NCBI RefSeq assembly: GCF_044748305.1
Contig: NZ_JBIVFT010000005.1
Span: 182,179 to 246,178, forward strand
DNA from: Arthrobacter_E sp044748305
GTDB lineage: Bacteria > Actinomycetota > Actinomycetes > Actinomycetales > Micrococcaceae
DNA: 64,000 nucleotides
Direction of reading: 5' to 3'
Below are positions 1-8,753 of the stretch, one piece after another (within the stretch, counting starts at the first letter, position 1; the number at the start of each line of letters is the position of its first letter). Made by a program: the position numbers and the translations under genes. The notes beneath the pieces were generated by a model. That model was not told the DNA's origin. It saw only the letters and a program-made list of their open reading frames with translations, and ran no database searches.

Positions 1-98
1 TGTCACCTGCCGGCCGGGAGGAATCCCGGAATGGAGGAAGAAATGCGCTCCGCCTAGTGTTGTCAGAAACAGAGCACGACACGTCCCGAGAGGAACCC

Positions 99-356
99 AT
101 GGACTTCACCCCCGCGTCCGGCACCATCACGATGTTCTCCACCGAATGGTGCGGGTACTGCAAGCGGCTGAAGAAGCAGCTCGACGCCCAGGGCATCGGA
201 TACCAGGAGATCAACATCGAAGAGGTGGCCGGCACGGCCGAACTCGTGGAGCAGATCAACGGCGGTAACCGTACGGTCCCGACGATCCTGTTCCCGGACG
301 GGTCCTCCGCCACCAACCCCAGTGCAGCCGAGGTGAAGGAACGCCTCAGCGTCTGA
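99..356 (+). CDS. mrx1: Mycoredoxin (glutaredoxin-like, Mrx1 family)
   Basis: Small 85-residue thioredoxin-fold protein that in mycothiol-producing actinobacteria reduces protein-mycothiol mixed disulfides in the cytoplasm. The active site W-C-G-Y-C has cysteines at 18 and 21. A cis-proline in NRTVPTI and a C-terminal TNPSAAEV segment match mycobacterial Mrx1 closely. I chose the ATG at 99 because an AGGAA ribosome site precedes it and the protein then has the family length; an in-frame GTG at 57 would add 14 residues with no homology. Upstream, only the last bases of a possible preceding reading frame (stop TAG at 55-57) are inside the window and cannot be identified. Confidence 0.93.
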   Translation: MDFTPASGTITMFSTEWCGYCKRLKKQLDAQGIGYQEINIEEVAGTAELVEQINGGNRTVPTILFPDGSSATNPSAAEVKERLSV

Positions 357-370
357 GGCTCGCACGAAAC

Positions 371-403
371 GGCGGCCGGACACCATGAGGGTGCCCGGCC
401 GCC
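371..403 (+). terminator. Rho-independent-type hairpin after mrx1
   Basis: Arms GGCGGCCGG (371-379) and CCGGCCGCC (395-403) pair perfectly and continue inward as CACC/GGTG after one mismatch. It lies 15 bases after the mycoredoxin stop. The T-tract is poor, as is common in high-GC actinobacteria. Confidence 0.7.
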
Positions 404-523
404 GTCGTCTGCTCGCGCCTTGGGACTGCCCATGCGTTCGGCTTCTCATGCATTCGGCTTCTCATGGGCAGAGCAGGACCAGCCTGTCAGAAGGCTCCAA
501 GAAAGCTCCCCTACACTCCTGCC

Positions 524-1636
524 ATGCGCTCCGAACGACCGACGAACTCCTGGCAGTCCGTGAAGACCGGCCGTATCGAGGCACAGCGTTCACTGCCGGA
601 AGACACCACGGTCTTCGAGACTCAGGCCCCGCCGGAACGACCGGTCCCGCGGTCTCCGCACGCCCTTCCGAAGCAAGCCCTTCCGAAACAGCCCCTGCAA
701 GAGCGTCCGCCCCGGACCCCACGTCCCTCACGCCGCGAACGGCGGAAGAGTGTTTCCGCAGTGCCGGCTCCTGCCGGGCGCGACCGCACGCCGTTGAGCA
801 AGCGGCAGCGCCGCCGTCGCGGCTGGAAGCGATTCGGCGTGGGCGTCTGCGTGGTGCTGGTGGTCCAGTTCCTCTCCGTGGTGAGTTTCAACTGGTTCAC
901 TCCCCCGCGCACCTCCTTCATGCTGCAGAGCGGCGAGCCGATCGTGTACCAGTACGTGTCGATCGACCACATCAGCCGTTTCACCCTGGCAGCCACGATC
1001 GCTCACGAGGATGAGCAGCTGGGCACCCGGGTGGGTGCCTTCACCTGGGATGAACTCACTCAGCGGGCCGAGGCCTGGAGTAAGGGCGAGAAGGATCCCA
1101 GCGGGTCCACGATCCCTCAGCAACTGGTGAAGAACATCTACCTGTGGCCTAACCAGGACCCGGTCCGCAAGGGCCTCGAGGCCGGCCTGTCCACCGAGCT
1201 CAGCCTCACGGTCCCGGCGAAGCGGGTCCTGGAGCTGTACCTGAACTATGCCCAGTTCGCTCCCAAGCTCTACGGCATCTGCGCGGCGAGCTGGTACTAC
1301 TTCGACACGCCCCCGTGGGCCATGACCGAACACCAGGCAGGACAGCTCATGGGCGTGCTGCCTCTGCCCGAACGGGTCAAGAGAGCACCGGAGGGCGGCA
1401 TCTACCTCGGCGAAGGAGTCGATCCTCTCGCCTGGGACCTGATCAACGGGGCAGCCAATGTATGGGTACCGCGCCAGATCGAGGGCATGGGCGGCTGGCA
1501 GGCCACGGTGGCGACGGTGGGCATCACGGACACGGCCGGCGATCATGCCGCCGAGCGGGACTCGGGCGATTCCTGCTCCACCATGCCCGCGGCCGTGACG
1601 AAGAGGATCGCAGAGGACACCACCGCTCACCACTGA
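524..1636 (+). CDS. mtgA: Monofunctional peptidoglycan glycosyltransferase (GT51, MtgA-like)
   Basis: Likely polymerises lipid II into glycan strands outside the membrane. With ATG 524 the protein has 370 residues: a long Pro/Arg-rich cytoplasmic tail (1-100), one membrane segment (about 104-124), then a GT51 domain. Catalytic Glu162 lies in H-E-D-E-Q-L, the second motif is SGSTIPQQLVKN (193-204), and the RVLELYLN helix follows. Motif 1 departs from the usual E-D-x-x-F-x-x-H-x-G: Phe is Leu and His is Arg. There is no penicillin-binding transpeptidase domain. The tail makes it much longer than E. coli MtgA (about 240 residues). The start is uncertain: no strong ribosome site is visible and an in-frame start exists at 464. 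Confidence 0.82.
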   Translation: MRSERPTNSWQSVKTGRIEAQRSLPEDTTVFETQAPPERPVPRSPHALPKQALPKQPLQERPPRTPRPSRRERRKSVSAVPAPAGRDRTPLSKRQRRRRGWKRFGVGVCVVLVVQFLSVVSFNWFTPPRTSFMLQSGEPIVYQYVSIDHISRFTLAATIAHEDEQLGTRVGAFTWDELTQRAEAWSKGEKDPSGSTIPQQLVKNIYLWPNQDPVRKGLEAGLSTELSLTVPAKRVLELYLNYAQFAPKLYGICAASWYYFDTPPWAMTEHQAGQLMGVLPLPERVKRAPEGGIYLGEGVDPLAWDLINGAANVWVPRQIEGMGGWQATVATVGITDTAGDHAAERDSGDSCSTMPAAVTKRIAEDTTAHH

Positions 1637-1666
1637 CTCACCGCTTCTCCACACCGCCGGCATGAC

Positions 1667-1685
1667 TTAGGATAGCCTTAGTTTC
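1667..1685. promoter_or_regulatory. Candidate DtxR/IdeR iron box
   Basis: TTAGGATAGCCTTAGTTTC matches 13 of 19 positions of the DtxR/IdeR consensus TTAGGTTAGCCTAACCTAA; the left half is almost perfect. It lies 27 bases before the TetR gene that heads the siderophore-uptake operon, so repression by iron-loaded DtxR/IdeR is expected. Confidence 0.65.
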
Positions 1686-1712
1686 CTAGTATAACTTTCC
1701 GGCAGGAGTGGC

Positions 1713-2462
1713 ATGCCCCCAGAACGTTCCCCGCGCACCGGCGGCCGGGCCCCGCAGATCTCCCGCGAGGACATCGTCCGCGCGGGACGCGACCTCGGCC
1801 TCCACCGTCTGAGCGTGAAAGCCGTGGCCACGCAACTGGGAGTGACCCCCACGGCCCTGTACCGGCATGTCGAGGGGCGCTGGGGTCTGGAACGCGCCGT
1901 GGGAGAGAGCCTTCTGGCCGAACTGGAGCTCGTGGACGACCCCGTCCAGAGCCTCGAAGACCATCTGCTCTCCTTCGCCTGGCAGCTGCGCGTCTTCACG
2001 CTCGCCAACCCCGGCTTGGCCGGATATCTCCAGATACTCTTCCCCCGGGGAGACTCCGGGCACCGGCTCCTCTCCGCCGAGGTGCAAGCCCTCATCCGCC
2101 GCGGCTACAGCCCCGAGGCCGCTCTGGTGGTCAGCGGCGCCGTCGCCTCCCTGTCCATGGCGCTCACCTGCTCCGAAGAGCAGAGCATGAAAGCCGAAAG
2201 CGCCGACCTGCGAGGACTGGACCGCGAACGCCAGGCGACCCTGGCCAGACTGTCCCGGGACACCGGCTGGGGCGAGGCTCATGCCACGCTTCCCGCGGTC
2301 CCCCGTCCCGACTACGTCCGTCTGCTGCTGACGGTTTCCATCCGCGGGCTCGTCGAGGCCGCCCCGCCCGGCAGATCCGTCCCGGACGTGATCTCCGGCC
2401 TGCACTCCCCTTCCGGCACCACTGCCGTGACACCACCCGAGAAGGAGCCCATCGATGGCTAA
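1713..2462 (+). CDS. TetR-family transcriptional regulator
   Basis: 249 residues with an N-terminal helix-turn-helix (about residues 18-60, with V-T-P-T-A-L-Y-R-H-V in the recognition helix) and an all-helical C-terminal effector domain. The ATG follows a good AGGAG site. The stop codon overlaps the start of the IrtA-like gene by 8 bases, so it is the first gene of an iron-transport operon and probably controls that operon. The ligand is unknown; a siderophore or other iron-responsive small molecule is an inference from position only. Confidence 0.85.
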   Translation: MPPERSPRTGGRAPQISREDIVRAGRDLGLHRLSVKAVATQLGVTPTALYRHVEGRWGLERAVGESLLAELELVDDPVQSLEDHLLSFAWQLRVFTLANPGLAGYLQILFPRGDSGHRLLSAEVQALIRRGYSPEAALVVSGAVASLSMALTCSEEQSMKAESADLRGLDRERQATLARLSRDTGWGEAHATLPAVPRPDYVRLLLTVSIRGLVEAAPPGRSVPDVISGLHSPSGTTAVTPPEKEPIDG

Positions 2463-5109
2463 ACGAGGTTTCCAGGGCGCCGTCATGCGAGGCTTCGGCG
2501 CCCGCGATCACCGGGCCACCGTGACCGGCACCGAATCCCTGGCCCCCCATTTCCTCCGGGTCCGGATGATGTCGCCGACCCTTTTCCAGGACGCGACCGC
2601 GGATCCCACCGCTTGGCTCCGGTTCTGGTTCCCGGATCCGGACGGCGGGCCGACCGAGTTCCAGCGCGCCTACACGCTCTCCGAAGCCGACCCCGACGAG
2701 GGCACCTTCGCCGTGGACTTCGTCCTTCACACCCCGGCCGGGCCCGCCTCCAGCTGGGCCCAGAGCGCCGGGCCCGGGAGCACCGTGATGGTGACCTCCC
2801 TCGGGTCCTCGCGCTTCGACCTGCCGGAGGAGCTTCCCGCGGGATACCTCCTGGTGGGCGACTCCGCATCGATCCCCGGTATCAACGGCATCCTCCGGAC
2901 CGTCCCGGCGGAGGTTCCCCTCGAGCTGTACCTGGAGCTGCATCAGGAGGAGGACCGTCTCATCCCGTTGGAGACGCATCCCCGCCTGCGGACGCATTGG
3001 GTCCCCCGCGTGGGCACCCCGTCCCTGGCCGCCGCCCTGGAGGCCCGGGACTGGTCCAATTGGTACGTCTGGGTGGCCTGCGAGTCCGGCTCCCTCAAGC
3101 ACCTTCGGACCCGCCTGCGCGACGGCTTCGGCTTCCCCAAGTCGGAAACCCATGCCCAGGCCTATTGGTACCACGGACGCGCCATGGGCACCCTGCGCAG
3201 CAGCGGAGAACCGGAGAGCCAGGCGCCCGCCCCTGACAACGCCACCCCGCCCACACCGGATGCGGAAACAGCGCACCCCCGGGGGTCCGACGGCTCAGCA
3301 GAGGACGCACGGCCCGCCGGCTCCTGGAACGCGCAGGCGGCCGGCCGGCTGCTCCGTCCGCTCAAGCCGGTGCTGATCCTGTCGGGGATCTTCGAAGCGC
3401 TCGTCACCCTGCTCCAGCTGGCGCCCTTCCTGCTTCTGGTCGAACTGTCCCGCCTCCTGCTGCACTCCGCGGATGCCGCAGCGCTCTGGTCCCTCGGAAT
3501 CTGGGCTCTCGTCCTGCTGGGGGCAGGGGCGCTGGCCGGTGCGGCCCTGATGTTCTGGCTGCACCTGGTGGATGCCCGCTTCGAACGGGGCCTGCGGCAG
3601 CGGCTGCTGGACAAACTGTCCCGTCTGCCCCTGGGCTGGTTCTCCCGGCGAGGTTCCGGCTCGGTCAAGCATCTGGTGCAGGACGACACGCTCGCCCTGC
3701 ACTACCTGGTGACGCATGCGGTGCCCGACGCCGTCGGCGCGGCCGTCGCCCCGGTTCTGGTCCTGGTCTATCTCTTCGCGGTGGACTGGCGGCTGGCTCT
3801 GCTCCTCTTCCTGCCGATCCTGGTGTACGTGGTGACGATGGCCGTCATGCTGATCCAGTCCGGCCAGCGGACCGCGCAGGCCGTGCGATGGGCGGAACGG
3901 CTCAATGGCGAAGCCGGCGCCTATCTGGAGGGTCAGTCGGTGATCCGCGTGTTCGGCGGGGCAGCCGCTTCGACCTTCCTCGGCCGGCTGGACGAGTACA
4001 TCCACTTCCTCAAGGAATGGCAGCAGCCGTTCACCGCGAAGAAGACCGTCATGGACCTGGCCACGCGCCCCGCCACCTTCCTCCTGCTGATCGCCGTGTC
4101 CGGCACCCTGCTGGTGACGAGCGGTTCACTCGACCCGCTGGCGCTCCTGCCGTTCCTGCTGCTGGGCACCACGTTCGGCGCCCGGCTGCTGGGCATCGGC
4201 TACGGTCTCTCGGGGCTCAGGGACGGGCTGCTCGCCGCACGACGGATCCAGGTGGTGCTGGATGAACCGGCCCTGGAGACCACGGTGCCGGGCGGCGGCC
4301 AGGCCAGGGGCACCGATCCGTCGCCCCGGGCGGTCCCGGCCGTCGAATTCGACGGGGCCGGCTTCTCCTACCGGCCGGGGGTGCCCGTCATCCGCGAGCT
4401 GTCCCTCACGCTGGAGCCAGGGACACTCACCGCCCTGGTCGGCCCCTCCGGCTCCGGCAAGTCGACCCTCGCCGCGCTCCTGGCGCGCTTCCACGACGTC
4501 GACGAGGGCGCGGTCCGACTCTCCGGACGGGACATCCGGGAACTGGAGCAGGATGAGCTGTATGCGCGTATCGGATTCGTCTTCCAGGACACCCAGCTGA
4601 TCCACGGCACGGTTCGCGAGAACATCGCCCTGGCCAGGCCCGACGCGGATCAGGATCGGGTTGAGCAGGCCGCCCGGGCCGCGCAGATCCACGATCGCAT
4701 CCTCCGCATGCCACAGGGCTACGACACCCTGCTCGGCCCGGACGCGGCCCTCTCCGGTGGTGAACGCCAGCGCCTGACCATCGCCCGTGCGATTCTGGCG
4801 GACACCCCGGTGCTGGTCCTGGACGAAGCGACCGCCTTCGCGGACCCGGAGTCCGAGTACCTGGTTCAGCGGGCGCTGAACCGTCTCACGGCGGGACGGA
4901 CCGTCCTGGTCATCGCCCACCGTCTGCACACCATCACCGGAGCTGACCGGATCGTGGTCCTGGACCAGGGACGAGTCGCCGAAAGCGGCACGCACGAGGA
5001 GCTTCTCGGCAGGGACGGCCGATACGCCAGGCTGTGGCACGCCAGCGGCTCCCAACCCCCGGGAACGCCGTCGGCGGCGCCGGAACAGACCAGTGAGGCC
5101 CTGCGATGA
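2455..5109 (+). CDS. irtA: Siderophore-interacting reductase fused to ABC transporter half (IrtA-like)
   Basis: 884 residues in the order of mycobacterial IrtA: an N-terminal siderophore-interacting FAD reductase domain (1-250, flavin motif RAYT at 71-74, later VGDSASIPG), a linker rich in Pro and acidic residues, an exporter-type transmembrane domain (about 290-590) and a nucleotide-binding domain. The latter has Walker A GPSGSGKST at 663-671, signature LSGGERQR near 766, Walker B VLVLDEA and an H-loop AHRL. Mycobacterial IrtAB imports ferric carboxymycobactin and reduces its iron at the inner face; here the partner is the next gene. It overlaps the TetR gene by 8 bases and the IrtB-like gene by 4. 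The siderophore used cannot be read from the sequence. Confidence 0.9.
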   Translation: MAKRGFQGAVMRGFGARDHRATVTGTESLAPHFLRVRMMSPTLFQDATADPTAWLRFWFPDPDGGPTEFQRAYTLSEADPDEGTFAVDFVLHTPAGPASSWAQSAGPGSTVMVTSLGSSRFDLPEELPAGYLLVGDSASIPGINGILRTVPAEVPLELYLELHQEEDRLIPLETHPRLRTHWVPRVGTPSLAAALEARDWSNWYVWVACESGSLKHLRTRLRDGFGFPKSETHAQAYWYHGRAMGTLRSSGEPESQAPAPDNATPPTPDAETAHPRGSDGSAEDARPAGSWNAQAAGRLLRPLKPVLILSGIFEALVTLLQLAPFLLLVELSRLLLHSADAAALWSLGIWALVLLGAGALAGAALMFWLHLVDARFERGLRQRLLDKLSRLPLGWFSRRGSGSVKHLVQDDTLALHYLVTHAVPDAVGAAVAPVLVLVYLFAVDWRLALLLFLPILVYVVTMAVMLIQSGQRTAQAVRWAERLNGEAGAYLEGQSVIRVFGGAAASTFLGRLDEYIHFLKEWQQPFTAKKTVMDLATRPATFLLLIAVSGTLLVTSGSLDPLALLPFLLLGTTFGARLLGIGYGLSGLRDGLLAARRIQVVLDEPALETTVPGGGQARGTDPSPRAVPAVEFDGAGFSYRPGVPVIRELSLTLEPGTLTALVGPSGSGKSTLAALLARFHDVDEGAVRLSGRDIRELEQDELYARIGFVFQDTQLIHGTVRENIALARPDADQDRVEQAARAAQIHDRILRMPQGYDTLLGPDAALSGGERQRLTIARAILADTPVLVLDEATAFADPESEYLVQRALNRLTAGRTVLVIAHRLHTITGADRIVVLDQGRVAESGTHEELLGRDGRYARLWHASGSQPPGTPSAAPEQTSEALR

Positions 5110-6881
5110 TCCGTACCTTCCTGCTCCTGCTCCCTCAGGAGAAACGTCCTGCGCTGACCACCTACCTCGTCCTGGCGGTGCTGGGAGTCATGCTGCGCGC
5201 CGCCGGCATCGTGATCCTGGTGCCCTTCGTCGCCGCCCTGTTCGGAGCTGATCCCGGCCTCGCGTGGCCCTGGCTCGCTCTTCTGTCCGGGGTGACCGTC
5301 GCCTCCTGGGCCTGCGACGCCGTCGTGGCCCGTCTCGGCTTCGGGCTGGGCTTCGCCCTCCTCGACCACACCCAGCGGAACATGGCCGAACGGGTCGCAG
5401 GAATCCGGCTGGACTGGTTCGGCACGGAGAACACCGCAGCGGCTCGACAGGCCATCGCCGCCACGGGACCGGACCTGGTGGGCCTCGTGATCTACCTGAT
5501 CACGCCGCTGCTGAACGCCGTGCTGCTCCCCCTGGCCATCGCCCTGGCACTGATCCCGGTGTCCTGGCCCCTCGCCGTCGCGGCGCTGGCCGGCATCCCC
5601 GTGCTTTTCGGTGCCTTCCGGCTCTCGGGACGCATCACCCGCCTGGCCGATGACGAAGCCGCCCGGGCCCACAGCGCCCTGACGGAACGGATCGTCGAGT
5701 TCGCACGCACGCAGCAGGCTCTGCGGGCAGCGCGCCGTGTCGCTCCGGCCCGTAGTCACGCCGGTGCCGCACTCGAAGCGCAGCACGGCGCCACGCTGCG
5801 CCTTCTGCTCCTGCAGGTCCCCGGCCAGCTTCTGTTCAGCCTGGCCAGTCAGCTCGCCCTGGTCCTGCTGGCGGGCACCGTGGTGTGGCTGGGTGTGCAA
5901 GGAACGCTGAGCGCTCCCGAAGCCATCGCGCTGATCGTGGTCACCGTGCGTTATCTGGAACCTTTCACCACTCTGAGCGAACTCGCACCCGGGATCGAGA
6001 CGACGGCAACGACACTGCGCCGCCTCCGCACCGTGCTGGATGCCCCGTCCGCGGGAGAAGCGCCGACGGCTCCGCAGGAGGACCGCGCGGCTCCGGTCAC
6101 CGGACCAGCCTCCGCCGATCCGGTGGCGATCAGCCTGAGGAGCGTCACGTTCGCCTACCCGGGCGACGAAGTCCCCACGCTGGAGAACCTCAGCCTGGAC
6201 TTCGCAGCCGGGAGCACCACTGCGATCGTGGGGCCCTCAGGTTCCGGGAAGAGCACCGTTCTGGCATTGCTGGCCGGCCTGCGGGAACCGGCGTCGGGGC
6301 AGCTCACCTTCAACGGGGTGGAAGCGTCCCGGTTCTCCCCGGAGGACCGGCGTTCACTGGTCAGCATGGTGTTCCAGCACTCCTACCTGTTCCCCGGCAC
6401 GGTTCGCGACAATGTGCTGGCGGGGCATCCCGGGGCAAATGGGGACGAGTTGGAACGGGCCATGGCCCTCGCCCGGGTGAACGCCATCACGGAGCATCTC
6501 GCAGACGGGGCGTCCACCCGGGTCGACGAGGCCGGGTCGTCACTGTCTGGAGGGGAGCGCCAGAGGGTGGCCATCGCCCGTGCCTTGATCAAGCCGGCCC
6601 CGATCCTGCTCATCGACGAGGCGACCAGCGCCCTCGACAACGAGAACGAACGAGCCGTGGTCCAGGCCCTGGGGGGCGATGCCGTCCCACGGACCCGGAT
6701 CATCGTCGCCCATCGCCTGGCGAGCATCCGGGAGGCGGAGCGGGTGATCTTCCTGGAAGACGGACGCGTCTCGGAAGACGGCACGGTCCAGGAGCTGCTG
6801 GCCGCCGGCGGCCGGTTCGCGGAGTTCTGGCGGCAGCAGGAGGACGCCGCGGGGTGGCGCATCGGATCCGCCTCGTCCTGA
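5106..6881 (+). CDS. irtB: ABC transporter half, IrtB-like partner
   Basis: 591 residues: six-helix type IV exporter membrane domain (about 1-310) followed by an ATPase domain with Walker A GPSGSGKST (about 376-384), Q-loop VFQHS, signature LSGGERQR (about 480-487), Walker B ILLIDEA and H-loop AHRL. The ATG lies in an ATGA overlap with the preceding IrtA-like gene, so the two halves are translationally coupled and probably form a heterodimer. Unlike the partner it has no reductase domain, exactly as in IrtAB. Confidence 0.9.
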   Translation: MIRTFLLLLPQEKRPALTTYLVLAVLGVMLRAAGIVILVPFVAALFGADPGLAWPWLALLSGVTVASWACDAVVARLGFGLGFALLDHTQRNMAERVAGIRLDWFGTENTAAARQAIAATGPDLVGLVIYLITPLLNAVLLPLAIALALIPVSWPLAVAALAGIPVLFGAFRLSGRITRLADDEAARAHSALTERIVEFARTQQALRAARRVAPARSHAGAALEAQHGATLRLLLLQVPGQLLFSLASQLALVLLAGTVVWLGVQGTLSAPEAIALIVVTVRYLEPFTTLSELAPGIETTATTLRRLRTVLDAPSAGEAPTAPQEDRAAPVTGPASADPVAISLRSVTFAYPGDEVPTLENLSLDFAAGSTTAIVGPSGSGKSTVLALLAGLREPASGQLTFNGVEASRFSPEDRRSLVSMVFQHSYLFPGTVRDNVLAGHPGANGDELERAMALARVNAITEHLADGASTRVDEAGSSLSGGERQRVAIARALIKPAPILLIDEATSALDNENERAVVQALGGDAVPRTRIIVAHRLASIREAERVIFLEDGRVSEDGTVQELLAAGGRFAEFWRQQEDAAGWRIGSASS

Positions 6882-6894
6882 GCAGCGCGCACGG

Positions 6895-6922
6895 CGCGGG
6901 GCGGTTTCAACGCCGCCCCGCG
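6895..6922. terminator. Bidirectional terminator hairpin
   Basis: A perfect 10-bp stem (CGCGGGGCGG with CCGCCCCGCG) and an 8-base loop lie between the end of the IrtB-like gene and the end of the convergent small membrane gene, and probably serve both. Confidence 0.75.
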
Positions 6923-6926
6923 GCGT

Positions 6927-7184
6927 CTACCCCTGCTCCGGGTCGCCGTCGCGGGCCGGGGGCGGATGCGGGGCGCGCCATGAGATCAGGATGGCCGCCA
7001 CGGGACCCAGCACCGGGAACGCCAGGACGGCCAGCGCCAGCAACAGCCGGTAAGCGGGGGTGACTGGCTTGCGGACCAGCAGGAGCACCCACGCCAGGAT
7101 GGCCAGGACGACGAAGATGATCCCGATGATCGCGACGCCTGCTTCCCAGCCGCTGGGAATGAGTGGGTTGGGAGACTCGTTCAT
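6927..7184 (-). CDS. Small two-helix membrane protein, PLDc N-terminal-like
   Basis: 85 residues with two hydrophobic helices (about 14-36 and 44-68) and a charged Pro-rich tail. The second helix ends in V-L-G-P-V-A-A-I-L, which resembles the short membrane domain found at the N terminus of cardiolipin synthases and in many small free-standing actinobacterial proteins. No catalytic residues are present. Its stop sits at a terminator shared with the convergent irtB-like gene. Function unknown. Confidence 0.7.
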   Translation of the reverse strand: MNESPNPLIPSGWEAGVAIIGIIFVVLAILAWVLLLVRKPVTPAYRLLLALAVLAFPVLGPVAAILISWRAPHPPPARDGDPEQG

Positions 7185-7240
7185 CGACCCGCCTTCAGCT
7201 CGGTTTCAGGGACCTTTACAGCCTAGCCGGGAGTCCGCTC

Positions 7241-8584
7241 TCACCCTTCCGCGGGCCGGGTCCCCCGGTCGGCGATACGGAAGGACGGGCGGTACCCTCG
7301 CAGCCGCACCTGGAGCCGGAGCCTGCCCTGTCTCGCCAGGATGACCGAGACGACCGCGGCCGCGGCGGCGGGCATCGCACCGGAGATGAACAGTGACACA
7401 TGAGGGCCGAGGTGCTCGGCCAGGGAGCCCATCATCGGACCGCCCAGCGCCTGCCCGCCCATGAGCACCACCAGGTACAGACTCATGACCCTGCCGCGGA
7501 TGGCGGTGTTGGAACTCGTCTGCACCAGTTGATTGGCCGCCGTCAGGAAAAGCAGCGAACAGAATCCCGAGCACACCATCATCACGCAGAAAGCGGGCAG
7601 CCCGGGGACCAGCGAGGCCGTGCACAGCATGACCCCGTAGGCGCCCGCGGCGAAGACGGCGGACCGCAACTGAAGCCGGCGGCGTCGCGTCGACGTCACC
7701 GCCCCCAGCAGCGCACCCAGCGCCAGCATGGCGTTCAGCAGGCCATAGCCTCCGGCGCCGACGTCGTACACCCGGTCCGCGAAAGCCGCGAGCTGGACCG
7801 GAAGACTCAGCGCGAAGAGCGAGACGAAGGCCGCCATGAGCCAGGGCCAGCGGATGGTGGGCTTGCGGAGGGCATAGTCCACGGCCTGCCGGACCATGCC
7901 CTTCTGCCGCGGTGCAGGGGCGCTCAGATGCAGGCGGTCCCGGTTCATGGCCGTCAGGCTCAGCACCGTGCAGCAGCAGGCCAGGGCGTTGAGCGCGAAG
8001 GCCCAGCCGGCCCCGACGGCGTTGAGGAGCACGCCGGCCAGGAAGGGGCCGATCAGGCCACCGAGCTGAAACACGGTCGAGTTCACACTGATCGCATTGC
8101 GCAAATGCTCCGGCCCCACGAGTTCGTTGACGAACACCTGCCGGGCCGGCTGATCCATGACGGTCACGAGGCCCAGGATCAGGGCGATCAGATAGCAGTG
8201 CCACACCTCGATCCGGCCGCTCAGGGCGAGGATCGCCAGGGTCGCGGCCAGCAAGGCCGCCATGCTCTGGGTCACCATGAGAATCCTGCGCTTGGGCAGC
8301 CGGTCCGTGAGGGCACCGCCCCACGGGCCGAGGAGAAGGGAGGGCAGGAACTGAAGCGCTGCGGTGACACCGACGGCGGTCACCGAGCCCGACAGCTGGA
8401 GCACCAGCCAGTCCTGGGCGATGCGCTGCATCCAGACCGCGATGACCGCCACGAAGTGCCCGGCGGTGAAGATCCGGAAGTTCGGAACGGAAAGGGAATT
8501 GAAGGTCTGCCGCCAGGGCAGCTTCTCGGTGACGATGGTGAGGGGCTGGGTTGCGGGTGATGCTGCGGCCGGTGGGGGCGTCAC
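7241..8584 (-). CDS. MFS transporter, EntS/MFS_3-like
   Basis: 447 residues from a GTG at 8584 preceded by GAGGA; a longer in-frame ATG at 8689 would add 35 unconserved residues and run into the LysR promoter. About twelve hydrophobic segments, with the MFS loop motif GGALTDRLPKRR between helices 2 and 3. The overall form matches the MFS_3 group that includes the enterobactin exporter EntS. Its place beside a siderophore importer fits siderophore export, but the family also includes drug and macrolide exporters. It is transcribed divergently from the LysR gene, which is the likely regulator. Confidence 0.82.
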   Translation of the reverse strand: MTPPPAAASPATQPLTIVTEKLPWRQTFNSLSVPNFRIFTAGHFVAVIAVWMQRIAQDWLVLQLSGSVTAVGVTAALQFLPSLLLGPWGGALTDRLPKRRILMVTQSMAALLAATLAILALSGRIEVWHCYLIALILGLVTVMDQPARQVFVNELVGPEHLRNAISVNSTVFQLGGLIGPFLAGVLLNAVGAGWAFALNALACCCTVLSLTAMNRDRLHLSAPAPRQKGMVRQAVDYALRKPTIRWPWLMAAFVSLFALSLPVQLAAFADRVYDVGAGGYGLLNAMLALGALLGAVTSTRRRRLQLRSAVFAAGAYGVMLCTASLVPGLPAFCVMMVCSGFCSLLFLTAANQLVQTSSNTAIRGRVMSLYLVVLMGGQALGGPMMGSLAEHLGPHVSLFISGAMPAAAAAVVSVILARQGRLRLQVRLRGYRPSFRIADRGTRPAEG

Positions 8585-8674
8585 GGGGAGTCCTCGGTTC
8601 AGGTGCTCTGGGGCTTGACATCCACCGTAGGCTGGTGTGAATTCATTACAGAAGAGAATTGCGGCTATAAGTGC

Positions 8675-8691
8675 CATTGCGTTTCGCAATG
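8675..8691. promoter_or_regulatory. Palindrome in the MFS/LysR divergent promoter region
   Basis: CATTGCG-TTT-CGCAATG is a perfect 7-bp inverted repeat in the 169-bp divergent spacer. LysR regulators commonly bind dyads of the T-N11-A type in such spacers, so this is a candidate operator. A partial extra copy of the half site, ATTGCGGC, lies just upstream at 8659-8666. Confidence 0.5.
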
Positions 8692-8753
8692 ACTCCCGAA
8701 GCCTGCGAACACGCGGTTTCCGTCACCACGCACCACCCCGGGAAGGGCCTGGA

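Noticed and set aside
1..57. C-terminal end of an upstream gene (frame ending TAG at 55-57)
   Set aside because: Only 18 codons are visible and they match nothing I can name.
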